Assembly (NCBI RefSeq): GCF_007990755.1
Contig: NZ_BJXA01000001.1
Span: 372,001 to 436,000, forward strand
Origin: Nocardia ninae NBRC 108245
Lineage (GTDB): Bacteria > Actinomycetota > Actinomycetes > Mycobacteriales > Mycobacteriaceae
Reading direction: 5' to 3'
Length of the DNA stretch: 64,000 nt
Below, piece after piece: positions 33,174 to 43,120 of the stretch (positions are counted from its first letter, which is position 1; every line of letters starts with the position of its first letter). Under the pieces are notes generated by a model. The model saw only the letters and a program-made list of their open reading frames with translations, did not search any database and had not been told where the DNA came from. Made by a program: the position numbers and the translations under genes.

Positions 33174-34664
33174 TCAGACGCCCTTGAACCACTCCGCAGG
33201 CTTCGGTGCCGTGTTGTGCCAAATGTGTTTGATTTCTTGGTATTCGGCCAATCCGGTCGGGCCCAGCTCGCGGCCGTTGCCGGATCTCTTGAATCCGCCC
33301 CATTCCGCGCCTGCGGTGTAATAGCCGAAGTCGTTGAGCCACACGGTGCCGTGGCGCAGCGCGCGCACCACCCGCTCGCCGCGGGCCGCATCCGAGGTGC
33401 GAACCCCTGCTGCGAGACCGTATTCGGTGTCGTTGCCGAGCCGGATCGCCTCGGCCTCGGTGCTGAAGCGCTCGACCGTCAGGATCGGGCCGAAGGTCTC
33501 CTCCTGCACCAGGCGCATCGACCGGTCGCAGCGGTCGAAGATGGTCGGCAGGTAGAAACTGCCGTCGCGCAGGGCGGGGTCGTCGGGCCTGGCACCGCCG
33601 GTCACCAGCTTCGCGCCCTCCGAAATACCCAGCGCGACATAGGCTTCCACCTTCGCGCGGTGTTCCTCGGAGACCAGCGGGCCGGTTTCACTGGCCGGGT
33701 CGAGGCCGGGACCGACCCTGATCCGTTCGGCCCTGGTCGCCAGTTCCGCGACGAAGTCGTCGGCGATGGACTCCTCGATGATCAACCTGGTGCCCGCCGA
33801 ACAGACCTGCCCAGAGTGCAGGAACACCCCGGTCAGCACGTGGTCGACGGCGCTGTTCCACTCGGCGTCCGCGAAGACGATGTGCGGGTTCTTGCCGCCG
33901 AGTTCCACCGCCACCTTGGTGACGTGCTCGGCGGCGACCCGACTGATCGTCCGGCCGGTGGCCAGCCCACCGGTGAACGAGATGAAATCGACCTCCGAGT
34001 TGTCGGTCAACGCCGTGCCGAGAACCGCGCCGCTGCCCTGCACCAGGTTCAACACCCCGGCAGGAACACCCGCCTCCTCGGCGAGTCGAGCGAACTCGAT
34101 CGTGCTCAGCGGGGTGACCTCGCTCGGCTTGAGCACCATCGTGCAGCCCGCCGCCAGCGCTGGTGCAACCTTCCAGGACATCTGGAGCAGCGGGTAGTTC
34201 CACGGTGCGATCAGCACGCACACCCCGATCGGCTCGCGCACCACCCGGCTGATCACCGCCGGATCGCCCACGTCGACCTGCCGGTCCGACTGCACCCCGA
34301 CCAAGCCGGCGTAGTAGCGGAACACCGAGATCACGTCGTCGATGTCGATCCGGCTCTCCACCAGTGTCTTCCCGGTGTCCGCCGTCTCCAGCCGCGCCAG
34401 CCGCTCCTTGTCGCGGGCCAGCAGGTCCGCGATCCGCAGCAGCAGCGCCACCCGATCGATGACCGGCGTCGCGGCCCAGCTTCCCTCGTCGAAGGCGGCC
34501 CGGGCGGCGGCGACGGCGTCACGCGCGTCCTGCGGTGTCGCCTCGTCCACCGTGGCCACGACCGCGCCGTTGGCCGGGTCGGTGATCTGGCGCAGCCCGC
34601 CGTCCGCGGCGTGCGTCCATCGACCGCCGATGAGTAGATCAGGGTCGCCATTCATCACATTCAC
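33174..34664 (-). CDS. betB: Betaine aldehyde dehydrogenase (ALDH family)
   Basis: A 496-residue NAD(P)-dependent aldehyde dehydrogenase. V-E-L-G-G-K-N-P carries the general-base Glu, G-Q-V-C-S-A-G-T-R the catalytic Cys, and A-P-W-N-Y-P is the cofactor-binding signature. It likely oxidises betaine aldehyde from the choline dehydrogenase to glycine betaine. Its start overlaps the Rieske oxygenase stop by 4 bp and 58 bp separate it from the permease. Substrate is inferred from context. Confidence 0.88.
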   Translation of the reverse strand: MNVMNGDPDLLIGGRWTHAADGGLRQITDPANGAVVATVDEATPQDARDAVAAARAAFDEGSWAATPVIDRVALLLRIADLLARDKERLARLETADTGKTLVESRIDIDDVISVFRYYAGLVGVQSDRQVDVGDPAVISRVVREPIGVCVLIAPWNYPLLQMSWKVAPALAAGCTMVLKPSEVTPLSTIEFARLAEEAGVPAGVLNLVQGSGAVLGTALTDNSEVDFISFTGGLATGRTISRVAAEHVTKVAVELGGKNPHIVFADAEWNSAVDHVLTGVFLHSGQVCSAGTRLIIEESIADDFVAELATRAERIRVGPGLDPASETGPLVSEEHRAKVEAYVALGISEGAKLVTGGARPDDPALRDGSFYLPTIFDRCDRSMRLVQEETFGPILTVERFSTEAEAIRLGNDTEYGLAAGVRTSDAARGERVVRALRHGTVWLNDFGYYTAGAEWGGFKRSGNGRELGPTGLAEYQEIKHIWHNTAPKPAEWFKGV

Positions 34665-35830
34665 CTCACGTCACCGATCCGACAGGACAACCATTCGTGG
34701 AACTCCGCGATGTGGTGCTCTGCGGGCACGAGCACCCCGCCCTTACGGTAGGAGCGGGAGGACATGGTCGGTTGTGTTCGCGCACATGCCGCGAAGTCTT
34801 GCTCGTTGACCCGGTGGAACAATTCGACAGAACGGGACACATCTCGTCCCGAGGCGACCACATCTTTGGTATACAACCAATCACACTCGACGATAGTGCG
34901 GTCTGCCGACACGGGGAACATCCGGTGAAAAATGATGTGATCCGGGACCAGATTCACAAAAACCGTCGGCCTGATGGTTATCGCGAAGTAGCGACGGTCC
35001 TGTTCGGGAGTAACCCCCGGTAGCCGGTCGAAACCCGGCGAGCCGTCGACGGTGAATCCGGCGATATCGGGTCCGAATTCGGCGCCGTGACCGACGAACA
35101 CCTGTGCGGCCAGGCCCTGGGCGAATTCGGGCAGCACCTCGGTCAGCTCGGGGTGGATGGTCGCGCAGTGGTAGCACTCCATGAAGTTCTCCACGATGAG
35201 CTTCCAGTTCGCCGCGACGTCGTAGACCACTCGGCGGCCCACCTCGAGGGTGTCGATCTCGTAGGCGTCGATCGCGGCCGGGTCGCCGAGGCGTTCGGTG
35301 ACCGCGCCCATCACGTCGTGCTCGAACGACGGGGGCTCGTCGGCCAGGCAGACCCAGGCGTAGCCGAGCCATTCGCGCAGCGCGACCGGGACGAGTCCGT
35401 AGGCGACCCGATCGATGTCCGCGCCGGTGGCGTCCTTCAGCGCACCCATGTTCGGCGCCGCGACCAAGGTGCCGTCGAGTGCGTAGGTCCACGCGTGGTA
35501 CGGGCATTGCAGGTTGCGCCGCACCTGTCCGGTGTCCTCGGTGCACAGCATCGCGCCGCGGTGGCGGCAGATGTTCAGGAACGCACGTAACTGCTCGTCG
35601 CGGCCGCGCACGATCAGCACACTCTCGCGGCCGACCTGCACCCGCTTGAACTGTCCAGGTTGTGCGATATCGCCGGTTCTGCTGGCGCAGAACCACATTC
35701 GTTCGAAGAGCTGCTCCTGTTCGGCCGCGAAGACGCGGTCGTCGACGTACCACTTGCCGCCGAGGGTCGGGATCAGCGCCGGTGGCGCAGGCGTCGCCCT
35801 GCCAGGATCGCTATGCGAGGTTGTTTCCAC
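34661..35830 (-). CDS. gbcA: Rieske non-heme iron oxygenase, glycine betaine demethylase-like
   Basis: A 389-residue terminal oxygenase. The Rieske [2Fe-2S] motif is C-R-H near residue 88 and C-P-Y-H about 20 residues on. The mononuclear iron site is in [15 protein letters not shown]. The family includes choline monooxygenase, carnitine oxygenase and GbcA, which demethylates glycine betaine to dimethylglycine with release of formaldehyde. Its place between betaine aldehyde dehydrogenase and sarcosine/dimethylglycine oxidases supports the GbcA role. It overlaps the sarcosine oxidase stop by 20 bp. Electrons probably come from the ferredoxin and reductase at 39.6-41.2 kb. Confidence 0.88.
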   Translation of the reverse strand: METTSHSDPGRATPAPPALIPTLGGKWYVDDRVFAAEQEQLFERMWFCASRTGDIAQPGQFKRVQVGRESVLIVRGRDEQLRAFLNICRHRGAMLCTEDTGQVRRNLQCPYHAWTYALDGTLVAAPNMGALKDATGADIDRVAYGLVPVALREWLGYAWVCLADEPPSFEHDVMGAVTERLGDPAAIDAYEIDTLEVGRRVVYDVAANWKLIVENFMECYHCATIHPELTEVLPEFAQGLAAQVFVGHGAEFGPDIAGFTVDGSPGFDRLPGVTPEQDRRYFAITIRPTVFVNLVPDHIIFHRMFPVSADRTIVECDWLYTKDVVASGRDVSRSVELFHRVNEQDFAACARTQPTMSSRSYRKGGVLVPAEHHIAEFHEWLSCRIGDVR

Positions 35831-36968
35831 TGGTCACCAACCTTTGCGGGTCGAAAAGTGTGATGGGGTGCGCGGTCTTCGCGTCGATGACCAGGTCGGC
35901 CAGGATCTCGCCCACCACCGGGACGAATTTGAAGCCGTGACCGGAGAAGCCGCAGGCGACGGTGACACGGGTGCCGCCGGGATGGCGGGCGATCACGAAA
36001 TGCTGGTCGGGGGTGTTGGAGTACATGCAGGTCGCCGTGTGGACGCACGGACCGGAGACGGCCGGGACCAGGGCGGCGACGCGGTGGCGCATCTCCTCGA
36101 CCTCGGATGGGTGCACGACGCGGTCGATGGTGTCCGGTGTGCAGACGATGCCCTTGCGGAAGAACGCCGTCTTGACCCCGCCGGTCGGTCCATCGATGGC
36201 GGGGAAGCCGTAGATCTGCGTGCCGGAGTCGTCCTCGGCGATGTAGATCGGCTGGTCTTCGAACGCGGCGGTCCCGCCGATCGGATCGAACCAGTAGAGC
36301 ACCTGCCGTTCGATGGTGATCGGAATACCGAAGTCCGCCAGCAACTGTGGCGCCCAGGCTCCGGGGCAGACAACCAGCTGATCCGCGCGGTAGGTAGCTC
36401 TGGTCGTGGTCACCGTCACGCCAGAATCGGTTTCCGCCCAGCGGAGCACCTCTTCGCCGAACGACAGGGTCGCACCGGCCCGCAGCGCCAGGTCGATGTG
36501 TGCTTGCACGGTCAGTTCGGGGCGCGCGAACCCGCCGTTGGGCTCATACACCGCGATATCGTCGGGCGCGGGCGTGAAAAGCGGGAAACGCCGCCGGATT
36601 TCGGCGGCGTCCAGCACCTGGTGCGGCAGCGACCATTCGCGACTCGCCCGCAGACTGCCCGCGACCGTCAGGCTGTCCGGAGGGCCGAGATACAGGCCGC
36701 CGGTGCGTCGAATGACTTCGCGGTCGGCGTCGGTGGCCAGCTGCTCCCACAGTTCGTAGGCCCGCAGCAGCAGCGGAACGTAGGCGGGGTCTTCGAAATA
36801 GGACTGCCGGATGATGCGGGAACCGCCGTGGCTGGAGCCTCGGTCGTGCGCGGGCGTGAACTTCTCCAGCCCGAGCACCCGCTGACCGCGGGCCGCGAGG
36901 TGATACGCGGCGGCGCTGCCCATGCCGCCCACGCCGATCACGATGACGTCGTAACCCTGTGTGGTCAT
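35811..36968 (-). CDS. soxA: Monomeric sarcosine oxidase/N-methyl amino acid oxidase
   Basis: A 385-residue FAD enzyme that oxidises sarcosine to glycine, formaldehyde and hydrogen peroxide. The Rossmann motif is [26 protein letters not shown] is typical of monomeric sarcosine oxidase. The cysteine in C-M-Y-S-N-T-P-D matches the residue that binds FAD covalently. It starts at ATG 36968, 4 bp from the dimethylglycine oxidase stop. No catalase is in the window for the peroxide. Confidence 0.92.
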   Translation of the reverse strand: MTTQGYDVIVIGVGGMGSAAAYHLAARGQRVLGLEKFTPAHDRGSSHGGSRIIRQSYFEDPAYVPLLLRAYELWEQLATDADREVIRRTGGLYLGPPDSLTVAGSLRASREWSLPHQVLDAAEIRRRFPLFTPAPDDIAVYEPNGGFARPELTVQAHIDLALRAGATLSFGEEVLRWAETDSGVTVTTTRATYRADQLVVCPGAWAPQLLADFGIPITIERQVLYWFDPIGGTAAFEDQPIYIAEDDSGTQIYGFPAIDGPTGGVKTAFFRKGIVCTPDTIDRVVHPSEVEEMRHRVAALVPAVSGPCVHTATCMYSNTPDQHFVIARHPGGTRVTVACGFSGHGFKFVPVVGEILADLVIDAKTAHPITLFDPQRLVTSGNNLA

Positions 36969-36972
36969 GTCG

Positions 36973-39417
36973 CTACCTCTTGATCCTGGACATCTCGGGA
37001 TCCACCACCGGCTCCGTGTGCACCGTCGCGGGGTAGCGGGAGCCGAGGTAGTCGACCTCGACGGTGTCGCCCACGGCGACGGCCGCGGGTAGCCAGGCAT
37101 AGGCGATGCAGCGGCCGAGGGTGGCCGAGTAACCCGCGCTGGTCACGTATCCCGCGCACGAGCCGTCCAAGTAGACCGGTTCCTTACCGAGGACGATCGC
37201 CGAGGGGCTCTCGAAGACAATGCTGCGCAGCAGTTTTGCCGGTTCTGCGGCCTGTTCCAGGGCGCTCTTGCCGATGAAGTCGGGCTTGTTCATCCGCACC
37301 GCGAAATCGAGACCCGCGGCGGCGGGCAGGTGCTCGGCGGTCATGTCGGTTCCCCAACTGCGGTAGCCCTTTTCGATCCGCAAGCTGTTGAACGCGATCC
37401 GGCCTGCCGCGATGACGTCGTGCGCGGCGCCTGCCTTCCACAGCACGTCCCAGAGTGCGTTGCCGTACTCGGCGGTCGCGTAGATCTCCCAGCCGAGCTC
37501 ACCGACGTAGGAGACGCGCAGCATGGTGACCGGGATGGCGCCGAGGTTGGTGTGCAGGGCCCGGAAGTATTTGAACGACTGGTGTGACAAATCGTCGGAG
37601 CACAAGGACTGCACCAGGTCTCGCGCGTTCGGGCCCCACACGCCGATACAGCAGGTGCCGCCGGTGATGTCGCGCAGCAGCACCGACCCGTCGGTGGGCA
37701 GGTGCCTGCTGAACCAGTCGAAATCCAGCGGACCGTTGGCGCCCACCTGGAACCGTTGCGGACCGAGCCGGGCGACCGTGAGATCGCTGCGGATACCGCC
37801 TGTCTCGTCGAGCAGCAGTGCATAGGTCACGGAGCCGACGCTCTTGTCCAGATTGTTGGTGGTGAGCCGCTGGAGGAGTTCCAGCGCGCCCGGACCGGCG
37901 ACCTCGTATCGGGTCAGCGGCGTCATATCGAACATCGCGACCCGCTCCCTGGTCCAGTGCGCCTCGGCAATGGCGATCGGCGACCAGAACTTGCTCGACC
38001 ATTCGTCGCGGTCCGGGAACGGCAGCCCGTCGGCGCGAAGTCGTTGCGCCAGCGCGGCATTGGCTTCGTACCAGGCGGGCCGCTCCCAGCCGCCGCCCTC
38101 GAAGAAGAACGCACCCAGTTCCTGCTGGCGACCGTAGAACGGGCTGGTCCGCAGCCCGCGGAGCGCCGTCCGATACTGGTGCGGATGGATGATGTCGTAG
38201 ACCTCGACGAAGGCCTGCGAGCTCGTCTGCATGATGAATTGGTCGCTGCGCGCGACGTCCTCGAAACGATAGAGATCGCACTCGTGCACGTCGGTGCCCG
38301 GCGCGCCGTCGATGATCCATTCCGCCGTCGCCTTGGCCACGCCGGCCGAATGGGTGACCCATACGGCCTCGGCGACCCAGAATCCCGCGAGGTCACGGTG
38401 CTCACCCATGATCGAGAAGCCGTCGGGGGTAAAGGAAAATATCCCGTTGAAACCCTCTTCCGGTTTCGAATCACCGAGCGCCGGGAGCAAATTCATCGAT
38501 TCCCGCCAGGCGGGCGCGAAATCCGCCTCGGTGAAGGGCAGCATCGAGGGCATTGCCTCGTCGGCGGTGGCCGATTCCAGGGTGGACATGTCCACCGGCA
38601 TCGGGGCGTGGCCGTAGTAGCCGATGCCCATGCGATCGCCGTGTTCGCGAAAATACAAATCTTGATCTTGGTGACGCAGGATCGGCAGGCTTGCGACTCG
38701 GCCGCGGTTTGCCAGCGCGGCCAGCGGTCCGGTCTTGGCGTATTGGTGGGCCATCGGCACCAGCGGCACGACGAGGCCGACCTTTCGCGCCAACTCCGCG
38801 CCCCAGAATCCCGCAGCGCAGACGACGATATCCGCGGCGAGCACGCCGTCGGCTGTCCGCACACCGACGACTCGGCCACCGCCCTCCTCGATGCCGAGCA
38901 CCTCCTGGTTCGGCAGGAACCGCGCGCCACGACCGGTCGCCGCCCGCGCCTGCGCCGCCGCGGCATTCAGCGCATTCGCCAAACCATCTGCCGGAGTGTG
39001 GAATCCGCCGATAACCTGGTCGATATCGAGCAGTGGATACAGGGCCGCGCATTCGGACGCATCCAGCAGGCGCCCCTCGATGCCCCACGACTGCGCCCAG
39101 CCCGCCTTGCGGTGCAGGTCGCGCCAGCGGTCCGGGGTCGTCGCTACCTCGAGACCACCGACCGGGTCGAAGGCTCGCCCGTCGGAATGGTCGAGCGCGC
39201 CGAACTTTTCGGTGGTGTACCGGGCGAACTCGGTCATCGTCTTGGACGGGTTGGTCTGGAACACCAAACCCGGTGCGTGCGAGGTGGATCCGCCGGTACG
39301 GAAGAGGGGCCCCCGGTCGAGCACGGTGATATCGGACCAACCGCGGGCGGTCATTTCGTCGGCGAGAGATGTCCCGACTATCCCGGCTCCGATGATGACA
39401 ACTTTCGGGTTAGCCAA
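36973..39417 (-). CDS. dmg: Dimethylglycine oxidase/dehydrogenase, FAD domain plus GcvT-like folate domain
   Basis: An 814-residue two-domain enzyme. The N-terminal DAO-type FAD domain starts [14 protein letters not shown]; the His in G-G-S-T-S-H-A-P-G is at the place of the covalent FAD histidine of Arthrobacter dimethylglycine oxidase. The C-terminal half is a GcvT/aminomethyltransferase domain that binds THF, so the methyl group can leave as 5,10-methylene-THF. Length equals the oxidase family. I choose the TTG at 39417 because GGAGG lies 6 bases before it and the protein then begins exactly at the Rossmann strand; the open frame to 39552 covers operators and is not believable. First gene of the long leftward operon. 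Confidence 0.92.
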   Translation of the reverse strand: MANPKVVIIGAGIVGTSLADEMTARGWSDITVLDRGPLFRTGGSTSHAPGLVFQTNPSKTMTEFARYTTEKFGALDHSDGRAFDPVGGLEVATTPDRWRDLHRKAGWAQSWGIEGRLLDASECAALYPLLDIDQVIGGFHTPADGLANALNAAAAQARAATGRGARFLPNQEVLGIEEGGGRVVGVRTADGVLAADIVVCAAGFWGAELARKVGLVVPLVPMAHQYAKTGPLAALANRGRVASLPILRHQDQDLYFREHGDRMGIGYYGHAPMPVDMSTLESATADEAMPSMLPFTEADFAPAWRESMNLLPALGDSKPEEGFNGIFSFTPDGFSIMGEHRDLAGFWVAEAVWVTHSAGVAKATAEWIIDGAPGTDVHECDLYRFEDVARSDQFIMQTSSQAFVEVYDIIHPHQYRTALRGLRTSPFYGRQQELGAFFFEGGGWERPAWYEANAALAQRLRADGLPFPDRDEWSSKFWSPIAIAEAHWTRERVAMFDMTPLTRYEVAGPGALELLQRLTTNNLDKSVGSVTYALLLDETGGIRSDLTVARLGPQRFQVGANGPLDFDWFSRHLPTDGSVLLRDITGGTCCIGVWGPNARDLVQSLCSDDLSHQSFKYFRALHTNLGAIPVTMLRVSYVGELGWEIYATAEYGNALWDVLWKAGAAHDVIAAGRIAFNSLRIEKGYRSWGTDMTAEHLPAAAGLDFAVRMNKPDFIGKSALEQAAEPAKLLRSIVFESPSAIVLGKEPVYLDGSCAGYVTSAGYSATLGRCIAYAWLPAAVAVGDTVEVDYLGSRYPATVHTEPVVDPEMSRIKR

Positions 39418-39431
39418 AGGGTGCCTCCGGT

Positions 39432-39448
39432 GTTGCTTGTAGCGCAAC
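39432..39448. promoter_or_regulatory. GTTGC-N7-GCAAC operator in the dmg promoter region
   Basis: GTTGC TTGTAGC GCAAC lies 15 bp upstream of the TTG start of the dimethylglycine oxidase. It has the same half-sites and spacing as the site before glyA. A further partial half-site (GTTGCGTAAT on the minus strand) is at about 39460-39469. Confidence 0.6.
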
Positions 39449-39582
39449 GAATTCTTATTACGCAACAAATAGTCCGCCTGCGGAGGCGCGCTGTCAACAG
39501 CTGGAAACCTGTTGTTCACAGGGCGATTCAGGGGTTGACGGGTGCCGTTCACCGGCGCACACTGTTGCGTATTGCGATATCA

Positions 39583-39599
39583 GTTGCGCTCTGAGCAAC
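39583..39599. promoter_or_regulatory. GTTGC-N7-GCAAC operator upstream of the Rieske ferredoxin gene
   Basis: GTTGC GCTCTGA GCAAC lies 14 bp upstream of the ferredoxin ATG, overlapping or next to its ribosome-binding site region. A partial half-site GTTGCGTATT is at 39563-39572. Together with the site at 39432 it probably lets one regulator control both divergent operons. Confidence 0.6.
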
Positions 39600-39612
39600 T
39601 CTTGGAGGGTTT

Positions 39613-39963
39613 ATGGAATCCCTTGCGAAACAGCCAGCCCCTTCCGGGACGGAACTGTTCGTCGCGCGCCTCGCGGACCTGCCGGTCGGCGAAGTCGCCA
39701 CGGTGCGGCCGGACCACGGCGCGCCGATCGCGGTATTCCACACCGAGCAGGGGTTGTTCGCGATCGACGACACCTGCACCCACCAGGACGCGTCCCTCGC
39801 CGATGGCTGGGTGGAGAACTGCACGGTCGAATGTCCGTTGCACGAATCATGTTTCGATCTGCGCACCGGGCGGGTCTCGGGGCCACCGGCCAAGGTCGCG
39901 GTCCGTACCTACGCGGTGCGGGTGCTCGACGGCAACGTCGTGGTCTCGACCGAGGCGTCATGA
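39613..39963 (+). CDS. Rieske-type [2Fe-2S] ferredoxin
   Basis: A 116-residue small Rieske ferredoxin, the kind that carries electrons to ring-hydroxylating oxygenases. C-T-H-Q-D-A and C-P-L-H-E-S hold the two Cys and two His ligands, 19 residues apart. GGAGG precedes ATG 39613. It starts the rightward operon with a matching FAD reductase and is the likely electron donor of the betaine demethylase on the other strand. Confidence 0.93.
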   Translation: MESLAKQPAPSGTELFVARLADLPVGEVATVRPDHGAPIAVFHTEQGLFAIDDTCTHQDASLADGWVENCTVECPLHESCFDLRTGRVSGPPAKVAVRTYAVRVLDGNVVVSTEAS

Positions 39964-40084
39964 GTGCATTGCGGTCGGCGACGCGCACGGTGGAGTCGCG
40001 TGTCAGCGAGACCGAGTCATGTAGCGAGCGAATCATGTGGCGCGCTATGCGCATCACGGAACCGAGCGCCGACGAGGCGAAGTC
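39964..40084. other. Non-coding spacer between ferredoxin and reductase genes
   Basis: An unusually long 121 bp gap for an otherwise tight operon. It contains several near-repeats of the type GAGTCATG / GAATCATG / AAGTCATG (around 40014, 40030 and 40081), the last giving the reductase start. No credible gene is seen; it could reflect duplication of a start region. Confidence 0.4.
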
Positions 40085-41248
40085 ATGAGTGTGGTCGTCG
40101 TCGGTGCCTCTTTGGCCGGGTTCTCGCTGGTACGGGAGCTGCGCACGCATGGCTACGATGGCGAGATCACCGTCATCGGCGATGAGGTACATCCGCCTTA
40201 CGACCGCCCACCACTGTCAAAGGAGTTCCTGCACGGCGACGTTGATATCACCTTGGACGACGGCACCGACGATCCCAGCACCCGCTGGCTTCTCGGCCGC
40301 CGCGCAGTCGGAATCACCTCGGCGGCAACCGGTCCCGGCGTGACCCTGGACGATGGCACAGTCGTTGCCGGGCAATCGCTGGTGCTCGCCACCGGGGCCC
40401 GCGCTCGATCATTACCCGGCGCACAGACACTCACCGGCATCCATACGCTGCGCACCATCGATGACGCACGCGCGATCCGTGCCTCCTTGCACACCGCACG
40501 CACCGTGGTGATCGTCGGCGCGGGCCTGATCGGTGCCGAAATCGCCTCGACGGCAGCTTCTCTCGGCGTGCAGGCGACCATCGTCGAACTCGCCACCGAC
40601 CCACTCGCCGGTGTCTTCGGCCCGCGCCTCGGAGCGCTGTGCGCGGATCTGCACGCGGCCAACGGTGTCCGGTTACGCACCGGCATCGCCGTGGCCGAAT
40701 TCGTGGGCGGCCACCGCGTCAGCGCGGTCCGGCTGACCGACGGCACGCTGCTCCCCGCCGATGTCGTGATCATCGGCATCGGCGCGATCCCCAACACCGA
40801 ATGGGCACAGGATTCGCCGCTGCGCATCGACAACGGCTTCGTCACCGACTCCCGCTGCCGCACACCAGTTCCCGATATCTACGCCATGGGCGACTGCGCC
40901 CGCGCCTATCACGATGAGCTCGGCGCACTCCATCGTTGCGAGCACTGGTCGAACGCCACCGCGCAGGCCCGGATCGTCGCCGCCACCCTGACCGGCGCAG
41001 CACCGGAGCCCATGCCGTCCACCTATTTCTGGTCACGCCAGTACGGCCGAATGATCCAATTCGCCGGCTACCGCCGACCGGACGACGTGCTGCGCTTCGT
41101 CGACGGCGACCCGTCCACGCCGTCGTGCACCGCACTCTACGAACGCGACGACGTACCGGTCGCCGTCTTCGCCATCGACAACGCACGCCTGTTCACCAGG
41201 TACCGCAAGCAGATCGAGCGGCGGCCCGCGGCCATCGCCACCCCGTAG
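40085..41248 (+). CDS. FAD-dependent NAD(P)H:ferredoxin reductase
   Basis: A 387-residue reductase of the putidaredoxin/rubredoxin reductase type. [10 protein letters not shown] is the FAD-binding motif, Y-D-R-P-P-L-S-K-E is a family signature, [14 protein letters not shown] binds NAD(P)H, and I-Y-A-M-G-D-C-A is the second FAD motif. The C-terminal reductase domain is present. With the ferredoxin before it and the oxygenase at 34.7-35.8 kb it would make a three-component Rieske system. Confidence 0.92.
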   Translation: MSVVVVGASLAGFSLVRELRTHGYDGEITVIGDEVHPPYDRPPLSKEFLHGDVDITLDDGTDDPSTRWLLGRRAVGITSAATGPGVTLDDGTVVAGQSLVLATGARARSLPGAQTLTGIHTLRTIDDARAIRASLHTARTVVIVGAGLIGAEIASTAASLGVQATIVELATDPLAGVFGPRLGALCADLHAANGVRLRTGIAVAEFVGGHRVSAVRLTDGTLLPADVVIIGIGAIPNTEWAQDSPLRIDNGFVTDSRCRTPVPDIYAMGDCARAYHDELGALHRCEHWSNATAQARIVAATLTGAAPEPMPSTYFWSRQYGRMIQFAGYRRPDDVLRFVDGDPSTPSCTALYERDDVPVAVFAIDNARLFTRYRKQIERRPAAIATP

Positions 41249-41256
41249 GAGGATTT

Positions 41257-42342
41257 GTGTCCGAAACCGTTCGCGGCGTCATCGCCCGCCGCACCGGCGC
41301 CCCGGTCGAGCTGGTCGACGTGGTGATCCCCGATCCCGGACCGCACGACGTCGTGGTGCGCGTGCAGTCGTGCGGGGTGTGCCACACCGACCTGCACTAC
41401 CGCGAGGGCGGCATCAACGACGAGTTCCCGTTCCTGCTCGGCCACGAGGCGGCGGGCGTCGTGGAGACTGTCGGGGAATCCGTCACCCACGTGTCCATAG
41501 GCGATTTCGTCATCCTGAACTGGCGGGCGATCTGCGGCGAATGCCGCGCGTGCCGGCGCGGACGTCCCTGGTACTGCATCGATACCAGCAATGCCAGCAA
41601 GAGCATGACGCTCATCGACGGCACCGAGCTCACCCCGGCTCTGGGCATCGGCGCGTTCGCCGACAAGACGCTCGTCCACGAAAGACAGTGCACCAAGGTC
41701 GATCCCGCCGCCGACCCGGCCGTCGCCGGACTGCTCGGCTGCGGGGTGATGGCGGGCATCGGCGCGGCAATGCACACCGGCAATGTCTCGCGCGGGGACA
41801 GCGTGGCGGTGATCGGCTGCGGTGGTGTCGGCGATGCCGCGATCGCCGGTGCTCGTCTGGCGGGGGCGGCGACCATCATCGCGGTCGACCGTGATCCACG
41901 AAAGCTCGCCTGGGCCAGGCAGTTCGGCGCCACCCACGAGATCGACGCGAGCGCCGAGGACGTGGTCGAGCGGATCCAGGAACTCACCGGCGGCTTCGGC
42001 GCCGATGTGGTGATCGACGCCGTCGGCCGACCGGAGACCTGGAAGCAGGCCTTTTACGGCCGAGACCTGGCGGGCACCGTCGTGCTGGTCGGCGTGCCGA
42101 CCCCGGAGATGACCCTCGAGCTGCCGTTGATCGAACTCTTCTCGCGCGGCGGCGCGTTGAAATCCTCCTGGTATGGCGACTGCCTGCCCGAGCGTGACTT
42201 CCCGATGTTGATCGACCTCTACCACCAGGGCAGACTGCCTTTGGAACACTTTGTCACCGAACGTATCTCACTCGACGAGGTGGAGAAGGCGTTCGACGCC
42301 ATGCACCACGGCGACGTGCTGCGTTCGGTCGTGGTGTGGTGA
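41257..42342 (+). CDS. mscR: S-(hydroxymethyl)mycothiol dehydrogenase (mycothiol-dependent formaldehyde dehydrogenase)
   Basis: A 361-residue zinc alcohol dehydrogenase of class III type as found in mycothiol-producing actinobacteria. C-G-V-C-H-T-D-L and G-H-E-A-A-G hold catalytic zinc ligands, [15 protein letters not shown] the structural zinc, and G-C-G-G-V-G-D-A-A the NAD site. Length equals MscR/AdhE2. It oxidises the mycothiol adduct of formaldehyde, which this cluster makes at the Rieske and sarcosine oxidase steps. Start is GTG 41257 behind GGAGGA, 8 bp after the reductase. Confidence 0.9.
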   Translation: MSETVRGVIARRTGAPVELVDVVIPDPGPHDVVVRVQSCGVCHTDLHYREGGINDEFPFLLGHEAAGVVETVGESVTHVSIGDFVILNWRAICGECRACRRGRPWYCIDTSNASKSMTLIDGTELTPALGIGAFADKTLVHERQCTKVDPAADPAVAGLLGCGVMAGIGAAMHTGNVSRGDSVAVIGCGGVGDAAIAGARLAGAATIIAVDRDPRKLAWARQFGATHEIDASAEDVVERIQELTGGFGADVVIDAVGRPETWKQAFYGRDLAGTVVLVGVPTPEMTLELPLIELFSRGGALKSSWYGDCLPERDFPMLIDLYHQGRLPLEHFVTERISLDEVEKAFDAMHHGDVLRSVVVW

Positions 42343-42357
42343 CGAGCCCGGGTCCGG

Positions 42358-43017
42358 TCAGCGTGGCGGCAAGAGCCCGTTCACTATGGCCGCCAGCCCA
42401 TTCCGATGTATATCGCGATAGGTCAGCTCGCCCCACTGGTCTGCGATCGCGGCGAGCGTCGGCAGCTCTTCGGCATCGAGCCGATCCATGGCCGGGTCGG
42501 TAGCCGTCTCGAGCCGCGCCTTCCGGCGCTCCCGGTTCACTCGGATGATGAGGTCGCCCACGATGTAGTACCAGATGGTGCGGTACACGTCGACGGCTTC
42601 CTCGGTGCTGCACCCACAGTCGACAGCAGCGGCCACCATCAGCTCGACCATCCCCATCGCCGAGGGCACGAACAGCGGGTCGGAGGTCAATACCTCGATG
42701 ATCCACGGACGCTCGGCGAGGCCTTCGTACAGGGCACAGGCGACTTCGAGGAGCCGCTCCCGCGGGTCATCGGAGTACTCCCGCCGCGGAATATGCCGGG
42801 CATGCGACTCCAACAGCAGCAGCAGGAGCTCGTCCTTGTCGCGCACATGGTGATACAGCGCCATCGGCGTGCTGCCCAGCTCCTTCGCCAGCCGCCGCAT
42901 CGACAGGCCGTCGGCACCTTCGGTCCGCAGCAGTCGATCGGCGGCGACGACGATCGCGTCCTGCGACAAACGCGGTGGTCGGCCCACCTTTCCCTTGCGA
43001 TCCGTTTCTCCGGGCAT
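42358..43017 (-). CDS. TetR family transcriptional regulator
   Basis: A 219-residue repressor. The HTH is in L-S-M-R-R-L-A-K-E-L-G-S-T-P-M-A-L-Y-H-H with the preceding helix A-I-V-V-A-A-D-R-L-L; the C-terminal part resembles the TetR_C type used by tetracycline-repressor relatives. Start ATG 43017 (M-P-G-E-T-D-R-K). It is divergent from the unknown gene at 43121 and a perfect palindrome lies between them. It is convergent with the formaldehyde dehydrogenase and probably not part of choline control. Confidence 0.9.
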   Translation of the reverse strand: MPGETDRKGKVGRPPRLSQDAIVVAADRLLRTEGADGLSMRRLAKELGSTPMALYHHVRDKDELLLLLLESHARHIPRREYSDDPRERLLEVACALYEGLAERPWIIEVLTSDPLFVPSAMGMVELMVAAAVDCGCSTEEAVDVYRTIWYYIVGDLIIRVNRERRKARLETATDPAMDRLDAEELPTLAAIADQWGELTYRDIHRNGLAAIVNGLLPPR

Positions 43018-43041
43018 CGGTCCATCTTCCCCTTCGCCGGT

Positions 43042-43061
43042 CGCCCCTGAAATCAGGGGCG
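43042..43061. promoter_or_regulatory. 20-bp palindrome, likely TetR operator
   Basis: CGCCCCTGA-AA-TCAGGGGCG is perfectly symmetric with a two-base centre and lies in the 103 bp gap between the TetR gene and the divergent unknown gene. Its size and place fit a TetR-dimer operator giving autoregulation and control of the neighbour. Confidence 0.65.
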
Positions 43062-43120
43062 GTGCGCCGCCTGTGCTGAAGTGGGCGCTGCCACCTGGCT
43101 GATCGGATCTGGAGAACTTG

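Noticed and set aside
39964-40084. Small gene in the ferredoxin-reductase gap
   Set aside because: The only open frames are continuations or short frames with no conserved motif; the spacing looks like duplicated start-region sequence.
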